DNA of 64,000 bases from JBKECO01 sp047974745 (GTDB lineage Bacteria; Bacillota; Clostridia; Lachnospirales; Lachnospiraceae): the NCBI GenBank assembly GCA_047974745.1, contig JBKECO010000005.1, positions 93,419-157,418 on the forward strand, written 5' to 3'. The position numbers and the translations under genes were made by a program. The first letter of the stretch is position 1, and each line of letters starts with the position of its first letter. Of this stretch, positions 34,363 through 42,781 are shown piece after piece. The notes under the pieces are model-generated. The model ran no database searches and was not told the origin of the DNA. It saw nothing but the letters and a program-made list of their open reading frames with translations.

Positions 34363-35004
34363 GTGGCATTAACAGAAGAACAGGAAAACGAGATAAAGAA
34401 AAAGGATTCTGCCCCGGAGATGACTGCTGAAGAATCCGCTCAGGAGGTCACAGAGGAAACAGTAGCAGAAGAAATAGACCGATCAGAAGAAGTGATCGAG
34501 AATGAGGAGGCTGCTGCCGAAGAAGAGATACATGAGAAGAAGAAAAATCTTTTTAATAAAAAGAAAGATAAAAAGGATATTCAGATAGAAGATTTGAATG
34601 ATAAATTGAAACGTCAGATCGCAGAATTTGATAATTTTAGAAAGCGTACAGATAAAGAGAAGGCACAGATGTTCGACATGGGCGCCAAAAGTATTGCAGA
34701 GAAAGTAATACCGGTAGTAGATAATTTCGAGAGAGCTCTTGCGATCGCTTCACAAGAACAGCTGGAGGACCCATTTGTAGATGGTATGAATAAAGTATAC
34801 AAGCAGATGCTTACCATGCTGGATGAAGCCGGTGTAAAAGTGATCGATGCTGTAGGACAGGAGTTCGATCCGAATTTACATAATGCTGTGATGCATTTTG
34901 AAAGCGAAGAACACGGCGAAAATATGGTGGCCGAGGAGTTTCAAAAGGGATATTTATATCGTGACAATGTTATCAGACATAGTATGGTTAAAGTTGCAAA
35001 CTAG
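34363..35004 (+). CDS. grpE: Nucleotide exchange factor GrpE
   Basis: 213 residues. GrpE releases ADP from DnaK. The first 65 or so residues are a disordered, Glu-rich tail followed by a Lys-rich patch; then a long coiled coil (about 70-130, DLNDKLKRQIAEFDNFRKR) and the beta-wing domain with PVVDNFERAL, VKVIDAVGQEFDPNLHNAV and GYLYRDNVIRHSMVKV. The start is GTG (34363) with AAAGGTGG upstream. Second gene of the heat-shock operon. Confidence 0.95.
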   Translation: MALTEEQENEIKKKDSAPEMTAEESAQEVTEETVAEEIDRSEEVIENEEAAAEEEIHEKKKNLFNKKKDKKDIQIEDLNDKLKRQIAEFDNFRKRTDKEKAQMFDMGAKSIAEKVIPVVDNFERALAIASQEQLEDPFVDGMNKVYKQMLTMLDEAGVKVIDAVGQEFDPNLHNAVMHFESEEHGENMVAEEFQKGYLYRDNVIRHSMVKVAN

Positions 35005-35058
35005 ATATTAGTATAGATAGATCAAAATCAGGTTGAAAATAATAGGAGGAATTCAATC

Positions 35059-36921
35059 ATGGGTAAAATAATAGGTATTGACTTAGGAACGACAAATAGC
35101 TGTGTAGCAGTAATGGAAGGTGGAAAGCCGACCGTAATTGCAAATCAGGAAGGTGCCAGAACAACACCATCGATCGTGGCTTTTACAAAGAGCGGAGAGA
35201 GATTAGTTGGTGAACCTGCAAAGAGACAGGCAGTAACGAATTCTGAGAAAACAATCTCATCCATTAAAAGGGATATGGGAACAGATAATGGAAGAGTGAT
35301 CGATGATAAAAAATACTCACCACAGCAGATATCAGCGATGATCCTGCAGAAGCTGAAAGCAGATGCAGAAAGCTATTTGGGTGAAAGTATTACAGAAGCA
35401 GTCATCACCGTTCCTGCTTATTTTAATGACGCTCAGCGCCAGGCTACAAAAGATGCTGGAAAAATCGCAGGACTTGATGTAAAGCGTATCATCAATGAGC
35501 CTACAGCAGCAGCACTTGCATATGGACTTGATAATGAACATGAGCAGAAGATCATGGTATATGACCTTGGTGGTGGAACCTTCGACGTTTCTATTATCGA
35601 AATTGGTGATGGTGTAATCGAAGTACTTGCAACCAATGGCGACACACATCTTGGTGGTGATGATTTTGACAATCGTGTGACACAGTGGATGATTGATGAA
35701 TTTAAGAAAACAGAAGGTGTAGACCTTTCTAACGATAAAATGGCATTGCAGAGATTAAAAGAAGCAGCTGAAAAGGCAAAGAAAGAGCTTTCTGCAGCAA
35801 CTACGACCAATATTAACCTGCCATTTATCACAGCAACATCAGAGGGTCCAAAGCACTTTGATATGAATCTTTCAAGAGCGAAGTTCGATGAACTGACACA
35901 TGATCTTGTAGAAAGAACAGCTTTACCAGTTCAGAATGCAATGAAGGATGCTGGTCTTTCAAATTCAGATCTCGGACAGGTACTGTTGGTTGGTGGATCC
36001 ACAAGAATTCCTGCTGTACAAGAAAAGGTAAAGCAGCTCACAGGAAAAGAACCAAGTAAGACATTAAATCCAGATGAGTGTGTTGCGATCGGAGCTTCTG
36101 TTCAGGGTGGTAAGCTTGCAGGTGATGCGGGTGCAGGAGATATTCTTTTACTTGATGTTACTCCACTTTCACTTTCCATCGAGACAATGGGTGGTGTTGC
36201 TACAAGGCTGATCGAGAGAAATACAACGATTCCGACTAAGAAGAGTCAGATATTCTCCACAGCTGCAGACAATCAGACCGCTGTAGATATCAACGTAGTA
36301 CAGGGCGAAAGACAATTCGCAAGAGATAATAAATCCTTAGGACAGTTCCGTCTGGATGGAATTCCACCAGCACGCCGCGGTGTTCCTCAGGTCGAAGTTA
36401 CATTTGATATAGATGCCAATGGTATTGTAAATGTTTCAGCGAAAGATCTTGGAACTGGAAAAGAGCAGCACATAACAATTACAGCTGGATCTAATATGTC
36501 CGATGCTGAAATTGATAAAGCAGTAAAAGAAGCTGCTGAATTCGAATCCCAGGATAAGAAGAGAAAAGAAGCGATCGATACAAGAAATGATGCAGATGCA
36601 TTTGTTTTCCAGACTGAAAAAGCATTGGAAGAAGTTGGTGCATCACTGGATGCCAATGACCGCGGTGAAGTGGATAATGATCTCAACGCAGTCAAATCCT
36701 TCCTGGAATCACATCCAAATGCTGATGAAATGACAGAGTCGGATGTAGCTCAGCTTAAAGCGGCTCAGGAAAAACTGACACAAAGCGCTCAAAAAGTATT
36801 TGCAAAGATGTATGAACAGACACAGGGAGCTGGACCGGATATGGGTCAGGCTGCTGAAGGAGCATCCGGAACAGGATCAGCAGATGACGATGTTGTTGAT
36901 GCAGACTACAAAGAAGTTTAA
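35059..36921 (+). CDS. dnaK: Chaperone DnaK (Hsp70)
   Basis: 620-residue Hsp70. The ATPase domain shows GIDLGTTNSCVAV, VPAYFNDAQRQATKDAG, IMVYDLGGGTFDVS and VGGSTRIPAVQ; the linker LLLDVTPLSL leads to the substrate-binding domain and a helical lid, ending in the acidic DDDVVDADYKEV tail that contacts partner proteins. It lacks the 24-residue loop of Gram-negative DnaK, as in Firmicutes. AGGAGG is upstream of the ATG. A long hairpin lies between dnaK and dnaJ. Confidence 0.98.
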   Translation: MGKIIGIDLGTTNSCVAVMEGGKPTVIANQEGARTTPSIVAFTKSGERLVGEPAKRQAVTNSEKTISSIKRDMGTDNGRVIDDKKYSPQQISAMILQKLKADAESYLGESITEAVITVPAYFNDAQRQATKDAGKIAGLDVKRIINEPTAAALAYGLDNEHEQKIMVYDLGGGTFDVSIIEIGDGVIEVLATNGDTHLGGDDFDNRVTQWMIDEFKKTEGVDLSNDKMALQRLKEAAEKAKKELSAATTTNINLPFITATSEGPKHFDMNLSRAKFDELTHDLVERTALPVQNAMKDAGLSNSDLGQVLLVGGSTRIPAVQEKVKQLTGKEPSKTLNPDECVAIGASVQGGKLAGDAGAGDILLLDVTPLSLSIETMGGVATRLIERNTTIPTKKSQIFSTAADNQTAVDINVVQGERQFARDNKSLGQFRLDGIPPARRGVPQVEVTFDIDANGIVNVSAKDLGTGKEQHITITAGSNMSDAEIDKAVKEAAEFESQDKKRKEAIDTRNDADAFVFQTEKALEEVGASLDANDRGEVDNDLNAVKSFLESHPNADEMTESDVAQLKAAQEKLTQSAQKVFAKMYEQTQGAGPDMGQAAEGASGTGSADDDVVDADYKEV

Positions 36922-36953
36922 GATAAAATAATTGATGTAAATACGAATATGTA

Positions 36954-37008
36954 ACAGACCGGGGTTTGGAAATTGCAGCAATAGCTGATTTTCAAAGCCC
37001 TTGTCTGT
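36954..37008 (+). ncRNA. Intercistronic RNA hairpin between dnaK and dnaJ
   Basis: Imperfect long stem: ACAGAC (36954-36959) pairs with GTCTGT (37003-37008), then after a small internal loop a further 13-bp arm (GGGGTTTGGAAAT with ATTTTCAAAGCCC, one mismatch and one G-U) closes a 14-base loop. No T-run follows, so it is more likely an mRNA processing or stability element than a terminator. Confidence 0.55.
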
Positions 37009-37033
37009 GTCGTGGAGCAGAGGAAGAATAGTT

Positions 37034-38212
37034 ATGGCAGACAAAAGAGATTATTATGAAGTACTAGGAATTGGAAGAGATGCTGATGACGCCACAATAA
37101 AAAAAGCATTCCGTACGTTGGCAAAACAATATCATCCGGATATGAATCCCGGAAGTGAAGAGAACGAGCATAAATTCAAAGAGGTACAGGAAGCATATGC
37201 TGTATTAAGTGACGCTGAAAAAAGAAGTCAATATGATCAGTTTGGTCATGCAGCATTTGATGGAAGTGCAGGAGGCGGAGCCGGTGGTTTTGATTTTTCC
37301 GGTATGGATATGGGAGATATCTTCGGGGATATCTTTGGAGATTTCTTTGGCGGTGGATCCAGACGTGGTGCTGACAACGGACCACGAAAGGGAGCCAACC
37401 TGCGAGCCAGTATTCGAATCACATTTGAAGAAGCGGTGTTTGGTTGCGATAAAGAAATAGAAATTGTCTTGAAGGACGAATGCGGTGTATGTCATGGAAC
37501 AGGAGCAAAACCGGGGACCTCTCCAGAAACTTGTTCAAAATGCGGCGGAAAGGGAAAGGTCGTATTTACTCAGCAGTCACTTTTTGGCACAGTTCAAAAT
37601 GTTCAGAACTGTCCCCAGTGTAATGGCACTGGAAAAGAGATCAAAGAGAAGTGTACCACATGTCGCGGATCTGGTTATGTAGCAAGTAAAAAGAGGATTA
37701 ATGTATCGGTTCCTGCGGGAATCGACAATGGACAAAGCATTCGGATCCGAGATAAAGGTGAGCCAGGATCAAAAGGTGGACCTAGAGGTGATCTGTTAGT
37801 TGAGGTCGCTGTAGCGAGGCATCCGATTTTCCAGAGACAAGATACCAATCTTTATTCGACAGCGCCGATCAGTTATGCACAGGCGGCATTAGGCGGTGAG
37901 CTCAAGATCAAAACAATCGATGGTGAGGTCATTTATGAAGTGAAAGCTGGAACTCAGACGGATACGAGAATCAGACTGAAGGGAAAGGGAGTACCTTCCC
38001 TGCGAAATAAGTCTGTCAGAGGTGATCATTACGTAACATTAGTATTGCAGGTGCCTACCGGATTAAGCGATTCGGCAAAAGAAGCATTGCTGACATTTGA
38101 TAAAGAAACGGTCAACTCCCTTCTGCAGGCGCAGGATTCTGCTGACAGCGGACAAAAACCAAAGAAAAAGGGATTTAAAGAGAAATTAAAAGAGACCTTA
38201 GAAGATATGTAA
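37034..38212 (+). CDS. dnaJ: Chaperone DnaJ (Hsp40, type I)
   Basis: 392-residue type I DnaJ. The J-domain carries the HPD tripeptide in QYHPDMNPG; a Gly/Phe/Asp-rich region follows (about 75-115). Four CxxCxGxG zinc repeats are all intact: CGVCHGTG, CSKCGGKG, CPQCNGTG and CTTCRGSG. The C-terminal substrate domains and a Lys-rich tail (KPKKKGFKEKLKE) complete it. ATG 37034 is chosen by similarity (MADKRDYYEVLG) and AGAGGAAG upstream. Last gene of the heat-shock operon; a terminator follows. Confidence 0.97.
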   Translation: MADKRDYYEVLGIGRDADDATIKKAFRTLAKQYHPDMNPGSEENEHKFKEVQEAYAVLSDAEKRSQYDQFGHAAFDGSAGGGAGGFDFSGMDMGDIFGDIFGDFFGGGSRRGADNGPRKGANLRASIRITFEEAVFGCDKEIEIVLKDECGVCHGTGAKPGTSPETCSKCGGKGKVVFTQQSLFGTVQNVQNCPQCNGTGKEIKEKCTTCRGSGYVASKKRINVSVPAGIDNGQSIRIRDKGEPGSKGGPRGDLLVEVAVARHPIFQRQDTNLYSTAPISYAQAALGGELKIKTIDGEVIYEVKAGTQTDTRIRLKGKGVPSLRNKSVRGDHYVTLVLQVPTGLSDSAKEALLTFDKETVNSLLQAQDSADSGQKPKKKGFKEKLKETLEDM

Positions 38213-38219
38213 CAGATAT

Positions 38220-38254
38220 GAAAGCTGCAGCCTTTCGGTGTGCAGCTTTCTTTT
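38220..38254 (+). terminator. Terminator after dnaJ
   Basis: Perfect 10-bp stem GAAAGCTGCA/TGCAGCTTTC (38220-38229 with 38241-38250) with an 11-base loop and a short T-run. Confidence 0.8.
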
Positions 38255-38276
38255 GATGAGTAAATGGAGGAATTGA

Positions 38277-39248
38277 ATGAAATGGAATAAATATACCATA
38301 CTGACCACAACACAGGCAGAGGACTTTTTAAGTGTTATGCTGAATGAGCTTGGGATCGAGGGTATTGAGATAGAAGATAATATTCCGCTCACGAAAGAAG
38401 ATCAGGCTGAAATGTTCATCGATTTCCTACCAGAACTTCCAGAGGATGATGGGAGCAGCAAGGTGAGCTTTTATCTTGAGGGTGGAAAGGATCATACTCA
38501 GATCCTGAACAAGGTCAGTTCTTCTCTGGAAGAGTGGCGAGAATTTACAGACATTGGGGAAGGCATCATCATTTCCAGCGAAACGGAAGACATTGACTGG
38601 ATGAATAATTGGAAACAGTTCTTCCATCCTTTTACGATTGATAATATATTGATCAAACCAACATGGGAAACGGTCGAAAATATCGAGAACTACAAGACGG
38701 TCATTGAAATCGATCCAGGAATTTCCTTTGGTACAGGAAAGCATGAGACAACGCAATTGTGCATAAAACAGTTGATCAAGTACTTGGAAGCTGCCAATGA
38801 CAGATCTGCGACAGAGGTACTAGACGTTGGTTGCGGAAGTGGTATCTTATCCATTGCTGCCTTAAAGCTTGGAGCAGGTCATGTAGTCGGAACGGATATC
38901 GATGAGAACTGCATGCAGTCAGCCAGGGATAATATGGTCGTGAATCATCTTCCGATGGAGTCTGCCGATTTTTATTTTGGAAATCTGATCGGTGAAGAAC
39001 AATTTCAGGAGAAAATTGGAAAAGAGTGCTATGATATAGTAGTGGCGAATATTCTTGCAGATGTAATCATACCAATGGCCGGAGTGATTCCGGATAGATT
39101 AAAAAAGGGCGGTGTTTTCATTACTTCTGGAATTATTGATTTTAAAGAAAACGATGTTTGCGAGGCAATAAAAAATGCCGGTATGGAAATCCTTGAAATA
39201 AACCATATGGGTGAATGGGTCAACATTACAGCGAGAAGACCTTTTTGA
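38277..39248 (+). CDS. prmA: Ribosomal protein L11 methyltransferase
   Basis: 323-residue SAM-dependent methyltransferase that trimethylates ribosomal protein L11. An N-terminal L11-recognition domain (about 1-95, acidic) is followed by the linker PGISFGTGKHETTQLC and SAM motif I LDVGCGSGILSIAALKLGA (about 180-200), then DIVVANILADVI (motif IV). Length is slightly above the E. coli protein. The start follows GGAGG. In Firmicutes prmA typically follows dnaJ and precedes rsmE, as here. Confidence 0.95.
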   Translation: MKWNKYTILTTTQAEDFLSVMLNELGIEGIEIEDNIPLTKEDQAEMFIDFLPELPEDDGSSKVSFYLEGGKDHTQILNKVSSSLEEWREFTDIGEGIIISSETEDIDWMNNWKQFFHPFTIDNILIKPTWETVENIENYKTVIEIDPGISFGTGKHETTQLCIKQLIKYLEAANDRSATEVLDVGCGSGILSIAALKLGAGHVVGTDIDENCMQSARDNMVVNHLPMESADFYFGNLIGEEQFQEKIGKECYDIVVANILADVIIPMAGVIPDRLKKGGVFITSGIIDFKENDVCEAIKNAGMEILEINHMGEWVNITARRPF

Positions 39249-39264
39249 CGGAAATGGAGAATAC

Positions 39265-40011
39265 ATGTATCAGTTCTTTGTGGACAATGATCAGATCTCT
39301 GAAGGTGAGATTCTGATTTTCGGTACCGATGTGAATCATATAAAAAATGTTCTGCGCATGAAGTCAGGTGATTTGTTACGAATCAGCGGTAAAATGGGCG
39401 GTGACTTCTATTGCCGAATTATTGAATTGAGAGAAGACAGAATTTGTACACAAATTCAGGAAAAAGCAGATTCCAATGAGCTTTCTTCAAAAATTTATCT
39501 TTTCCAGGGGATTCCAAAAGGTGACAGGATGGAGAATGTAATCGAAAAGGCTGTTGAATTAGGCGTTCATGAAATTATCCCTGTTGCAATGAAGCGTTGT
39601 GTCGTTCGTCTGGATGAAAATAAAGCAGCAGCAAAAGTAAAAAAATGGCAGCAGCTCTGTGAAACATCTGCAAAGCAGTCCAAAAGAGATAAAATCCCAC
39701 AAATTCACGATGTATTAGGATTTAAAGAGGCATTGCAATATGCAGGAATGACCGATCTGCGTATTTTTCCATATGAAGGTGCTAAGGGAATGGAAGAAAC
39801 ACAAAAACTTCTGTCAGACATTGTACCAGGTTGTTCGATCAGTGTGATGATCGGACCAGAGGGAGGTTTTGCACCAGAGGAGGTCGAACTTGCGGCAAAG
39901 GAAATGCAGATCATATCCCTGGGGAAAAGGATTTTACGTACTGATACTGCAGGAATTACGATTATGTCAGCTCTTATGCTGGCTCTAGAGATGGCTCAGG
40001 AGAAACAGTGA
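39265..40011 (+). CDS. rsmE: 16S rRNA m3U1498 methyltransferase RsmE
   Basis: 248-residue SPOUT-family methyltransferase. The N-terminal PUA-like domain contains HIKNVLRMKSGD; the C-terminal knotted SAM fold shows IGPEGGFAPEEVELA and LGKRILRTDTAGITIMSALM, both diagnostic. ATG 39265 follows GGAG; an in-frame start at 39211 would overlap prmA without a site. Four bases separate it from the cysteine desulfurase gene. Confidence 0.95.
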   Translation: MYQFFVDNDQISEGEILIFGTDVNHIKNVLRMKSGDLLRISGKMGGDFYCRIIELREDRICTQIQEKADSNELSSKIYLFQGIPKGDRMENVIEKAVELGVHEIIPVAMKRCVVRLDENKAAAKVKKWQQLCETSAKQSKRDKIPQIHDVLGFKEALQYAGMTDLRIFPYEGAKGMEETQKLLSDIVPGCSISVMIGPEGGFAPEEVELAAKEMQIISLGKRILRTDTAGITIMSALMLALEMAQEKQ

Positions 40012-40014
40012 TCG

Positions 40015-41184
40015 ATGGAAATATACTTTGATAATGCTGCAACGACACAGTGCTGCAATGCAGCTGCGGATATAATGAGGAAGGTTCTGATTTCAGATTT
40101 TGGCAATCCCTCTTCCCTGCATAGGAAGGGCATGGAGGCTGAGCGGTATATCTCTGATGCCAGAAAAAAAATAGCGGGGCTCATGAAAGTGAAGGAAAAG
40201 GAAATCATCTTCACATCAGGTGGCACGGAATCAAATAATTTAGCGCTGCTTGCTGCCGCGGATTCCCAAAAACGCAGAGGAAATCATATCATTACAACCA
40301 GGATCGAGCATCCTTCTGTAGCTATGCCCATTAAAAAATTACAGGAGAAGGGATTTGAAGTTACTTTTTTGCCTGCTGATTCTTTTGGAAGGATTAGACT
40401 TTCAGATATACAGGATGCTTTATGCAAAGATACGATACTTGTTTCGATCATGCATATCAACAATGAGCTGGGAACGATTCAGCCAATCGAAGAGGCTGCC
40501 ACACTGATTCATGCATTCGATCCGAATATTTTATTTCATGTTGATGCTGTACAGTCCTTTGGAAAACAAAACCTTCGTCCTATAAGTATGGGGATCGATC
40601 TTTTATCGGCAAGTGCTCATAAAATTCATGGTCCTAAGGGAGTTGGTTTTCTCTATATCAAAGATAAGCTTACGCTGAGTCCAATTATGTATGGAGGCGG
40701 ACAGCAAAGAGGGCTCCGGCAGGGAACTGAAAATGTGCCTGCGATTGCAGGATTTGGTGAAGCTGCCCTACAAAGCTATGCTTTACTCGAAACAAAAACA
40801 AAGCACCTTCAGAATCTGCAGAATCTCTTTCTCAAGCAGATATGTGAGATAGAGGGTGTGTCAGTGAACGGAGCCATTGCTCAGTCAGATCAATTGGTCT
40901 ATGCAGCACCACACATCACAAGTATTCGTGTCGCAGATATCAGAAGTGAAGTGCTTTTGCATTCTCTTGAGGAGTATGGGATCTATATCTCGGCTGGAAG
41001 TGCCTGTGCATCCAATAAGCGCGAGATCAGTCAGACACTGCTTGCAGCTGGACTCAATAAAAATGAGATTGACACCACAGTAAGGTTCAGTTTTTGCGCA
41101 GATAATACGATAGAAGAAGTGGAGACTGCAGTGAAAGCTCTAAAAGAGATCATTCCGATTCGAAGAAAGTTCGTCAGAAAATAA
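40015..41184 (+). CDS. Cysteine desulfurase (NifS/IscS family), likely ThiI partner
   Basis: 389-residue PLP enzyme that takes sulfur from cysteine. FDNAATT, FTSGGTESNN, HVDAVQSFGK, the PLP lysine in SASAHKIHGPKG (Lys203) and the persulfide cysteine in SAGSACASNK (Cys331, on a long mobile loop of IscS type) are all present. Directly upstream of thiI (18-base gap), like nifZ-thiI in Bacillus, so it most likely supplies sulfur for 4-thiouridine in tRNA rather than general iron-sulfur assembly; no iscU or suf genes are adjacent. Its ribosome site lies within the end of rsmE. Confidence 0.92.
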   Translation: MEIYFDNAATTQCCNAAADIMRKVLISDFGNPSSLHRKGMEAERYISDARKKIAGLMKVKEKEIIFTSGGTESNNLALLAAADSQKRRGNHIITTRIEHPSVAMPIKKLQEKGFEVTFLPADSFGRIRLSDIQDALCKDTILVSIMHINNELGTIQPIEEAATLIHAFDPNILFHVDAVQSFGKQNLRPISMGIDLLSASAHKIHGPKGVGFLYIKDKLTLSPIMYGGGQQRGLRQGTENVPAIAGFGEAALQSYALLETKTKHLQNLQNLFLKQICEIEGVSVNGAIAQSDQLVYAAPHITSIRVADIRSEVLLHSLEEYGIYISAGSACASNKREISQTLLAAGLNKNEIDTTVRFSFCADNTIEEVETAVKALKEIIPIRRKFVRK

Positions 41185-41202
41185 TGTAATACAGGAGGCA
41201 GT

Positions 41203-42381
41203 ATGTTCAAATCATTTTTAATAAAATATGGTGAAATTGGAATTAAAGGAAAGAACAGATATTTGTTCGAGGATGCACTCGTCCATCAGATTTGTTATTC
41301 TCTGAAATCAGTGGACGGTGCTTTTAAAGTCAGAAAAGTGCAGGGCAGAATTTATGCAGATGCAAATTGTGAATTTGATTATGACGAAGTGATATCAGCA
41401 CTATCGAGAGTTTTTGGGATCGTTGGTATCTGCCCGGTAGTACTGCTAGAGGATGAGGGAGTAGACCGACTAATTGAGGAAGTACTATTATATGTCGATA
41501 AAATGTATCCAGACAAAAATTTTACATTTAAAGTAAATGCCAGACGTGCCAGAAAAAACTATCCTCTGGATTCCATGCAGATCAACATGCTGCTCGGTGA
41601 AAAAATCCTGGAGGCTTTTCCTGAGACCAGAGTAGATGTTCATGAACCACAGGTCATGCTATCTATTGAAATAAGAGAAAAAATCAATATTTATTCAAAA
41701 GAAGTACAAGGACCGGGCGGAATGCCAGTAGGAACCAATGGCAGGGCTACCCTGCTTCTTTCAGGAGGGATCGATAGTCCTGTGGCAGGATATATGATTG
41801 CAAAAAGAGGTGTTACGATCGATGCAGTATATTTCCATGCTCCGCCTTATACTAGTGAACGCGCCAAGGAAAAGGTTGTGGATCTTGCCAGGATTCTTTC
41901 TCGATATGCTGGTCCTGTCAATCTACGTATTGTGAATTTTACAGATATACAGTTATATATTTATGAGAAATGTCCGCATGATGAGCTGACGATCATTATG
42001 AGGAGGTTCATGATGAAAATAGCAGAACATTTTGCATTAGAAAATAAATCACTGGGACTCATAACGGGAGAGAGTATCGGTCAGGTCGCAAGCCAGACCA
42101 TGCAGTCATTAATGGCCACCAATGAAGTGTGTACTCTTCCGGTCTATCGCCCGCTGATCGGTTTTGACAAAAATGAGATAATAGCTGTGTCAGAGCATAT
42201 GGATGCCTATGAAACTTCTATACTGCCCTTTGAAGACTGCTGTACTATTTTCGTTGCCAAACATCCGGTTACCAAGCCAAATCTGACCTATATTAAGAAG
42301 TCTGAGCAAAAACTAGAAGAGAAGATCGATGAGCTGGTAAGAATTGCCATCGAAACAACAGAAATGATTCGCGTGGAATAA
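41203..42381 (+). CDS. thiI: tRNA 4-thiouridine synthetase ThiI (without rhodanese domain)
   Basis: 392 residues. An N-terminal ferredoxin-like plus THUMP region (about 1-165, binding tRNA) is followed by the ATP pyrophosphatase domain with LLSGGIDSPVAGYMIAKRG (near 185-203) and TGESIGQVASQTM. It ends at about residue 390, so the C-terminal rhodanese domain of E. coli ThiI is absent; this matches the Bacillus form, in which the partner desulfurase passes sulfur directly. AGGAGG is upstream. A thiazole-synthesis role is unlikely without the rhodanese domain. Confidence 0.94.
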   Translation: MFKSFLIKYGEIGIKGKNRYLFEDALVHQICYSLKSVDGAFKVRKVQGRIYADANCEFDYDEVISALSRVFGIVGICPVVLLEDEGVDRLIEEVLLYVDKMYPDKNFTFKVNARRARKNYPLDSMQINMLLGEKILEAFPETRVDVHEPQVMLSIEIREKINIYSKEVQGPGGMPVGTNGRATLLLSGGIDSPVAGYMIAKRGVTIDAVYFHAPPYTSERAKEKVVDLARILSRYAGPVNLRIVNFTDIQLYIYEKCPHDELTIIMRRFMMKIAEHFALENKSLGLITGESIGQVASQTMQSLMATNEVCTLPVYRPLIGFDKNEIIAVSEHMDAYETSILPFEDCCTIFVAKHPVTKPNLTYIKKSEQKLEEKIDELVRIAIETTEMIRVE

Positions 42382-42395
42382 CGTTTCAGTATAAA

Positions 42396-42424
42396 AAAAT
42401 AAGAGGATGAACTCCTCTTATTTT
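42396..42424. terminator. Bidirectional terminator between thiI and the HPr-like gene
   Basis: Perfect 12-bp stem AAAATAAGAGGA/TCCTCTTATTTT with a 5-base loop, between two convergent genes. Confidence 0.88.
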
Positions 42425-42444
42425 ACCTGAAATGCTAAAATTTA

Positions 42445-42675
42445 TTAAACGATATATGGTTTTAAAGTTTCGAGAATTTCTGCTTCATTGCCTTCTGAAT
42501 GAATTGCAAGATCGATCGGTTTTGAAAGATCGAGGCTGAAAATTCCCATGATAGATTTTGCATCGATAACGTATCTTCCTGAAATTAAATCAAAATCATA
42601 CTCGAACTGTGTTATCGTATTTACGAATGATTTAACTTTATCGATGGAGTTTAAAGAAATCTGTACGGTTTTCAT
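42445..42675 (-). CDS. HPr-like regulatory protein lacking the catalytic histidine (Crh-like)
   Basis: 76-residue HPr fold. The segment DAKSIMGIFSLDLSKPIDLAI matches the HPr region around Ser46 (here Ser41), the site for HPr kinase. The N-terminal segment that in HPr reads GLHARPA with the phospho-His15 is here LNSIDKVKSFV, with no histidine. So it cannot carry PEP-derived phosphate, like Bacillus Crh, but is more divergent and 10 residues shorter than HPr. A regulatory role through Ser phosphorylation and CcpA is plausible, not shown. It has its own promoter, a strong AAGGAGG site and no PTS neighbours. Confidence 0.85.
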   Translation of the reverse strand: MKTVQISLNSIDKVKSFVNTITQFEYDFDLISGRYVIDAKSIMGIFSLDLSKPIDLAIHSEGNEAEILETLKPYIV

Positions 42676-42712
42676 TGGTGATGCCCTCCTTATTGAGCTT
42701 ATTGATACTCTT

Positions 42713-42741
42713 ATAGTAATTGTTTAGCCAGAAAAAGTCAA
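42713..42741 (-). promoter_or_regulatory. Promoter of the HPr-like gene
   Basis: Minus strand: TTGACT (42741-42736), 17-base spacer, TACTAT (42718-42713), 37 bases before the ATG. Confidence 0.6.
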
Positions 42742-42781
42742 GAATCATAATCAGAATATAAAGGTAAATTGGAGAATATTT

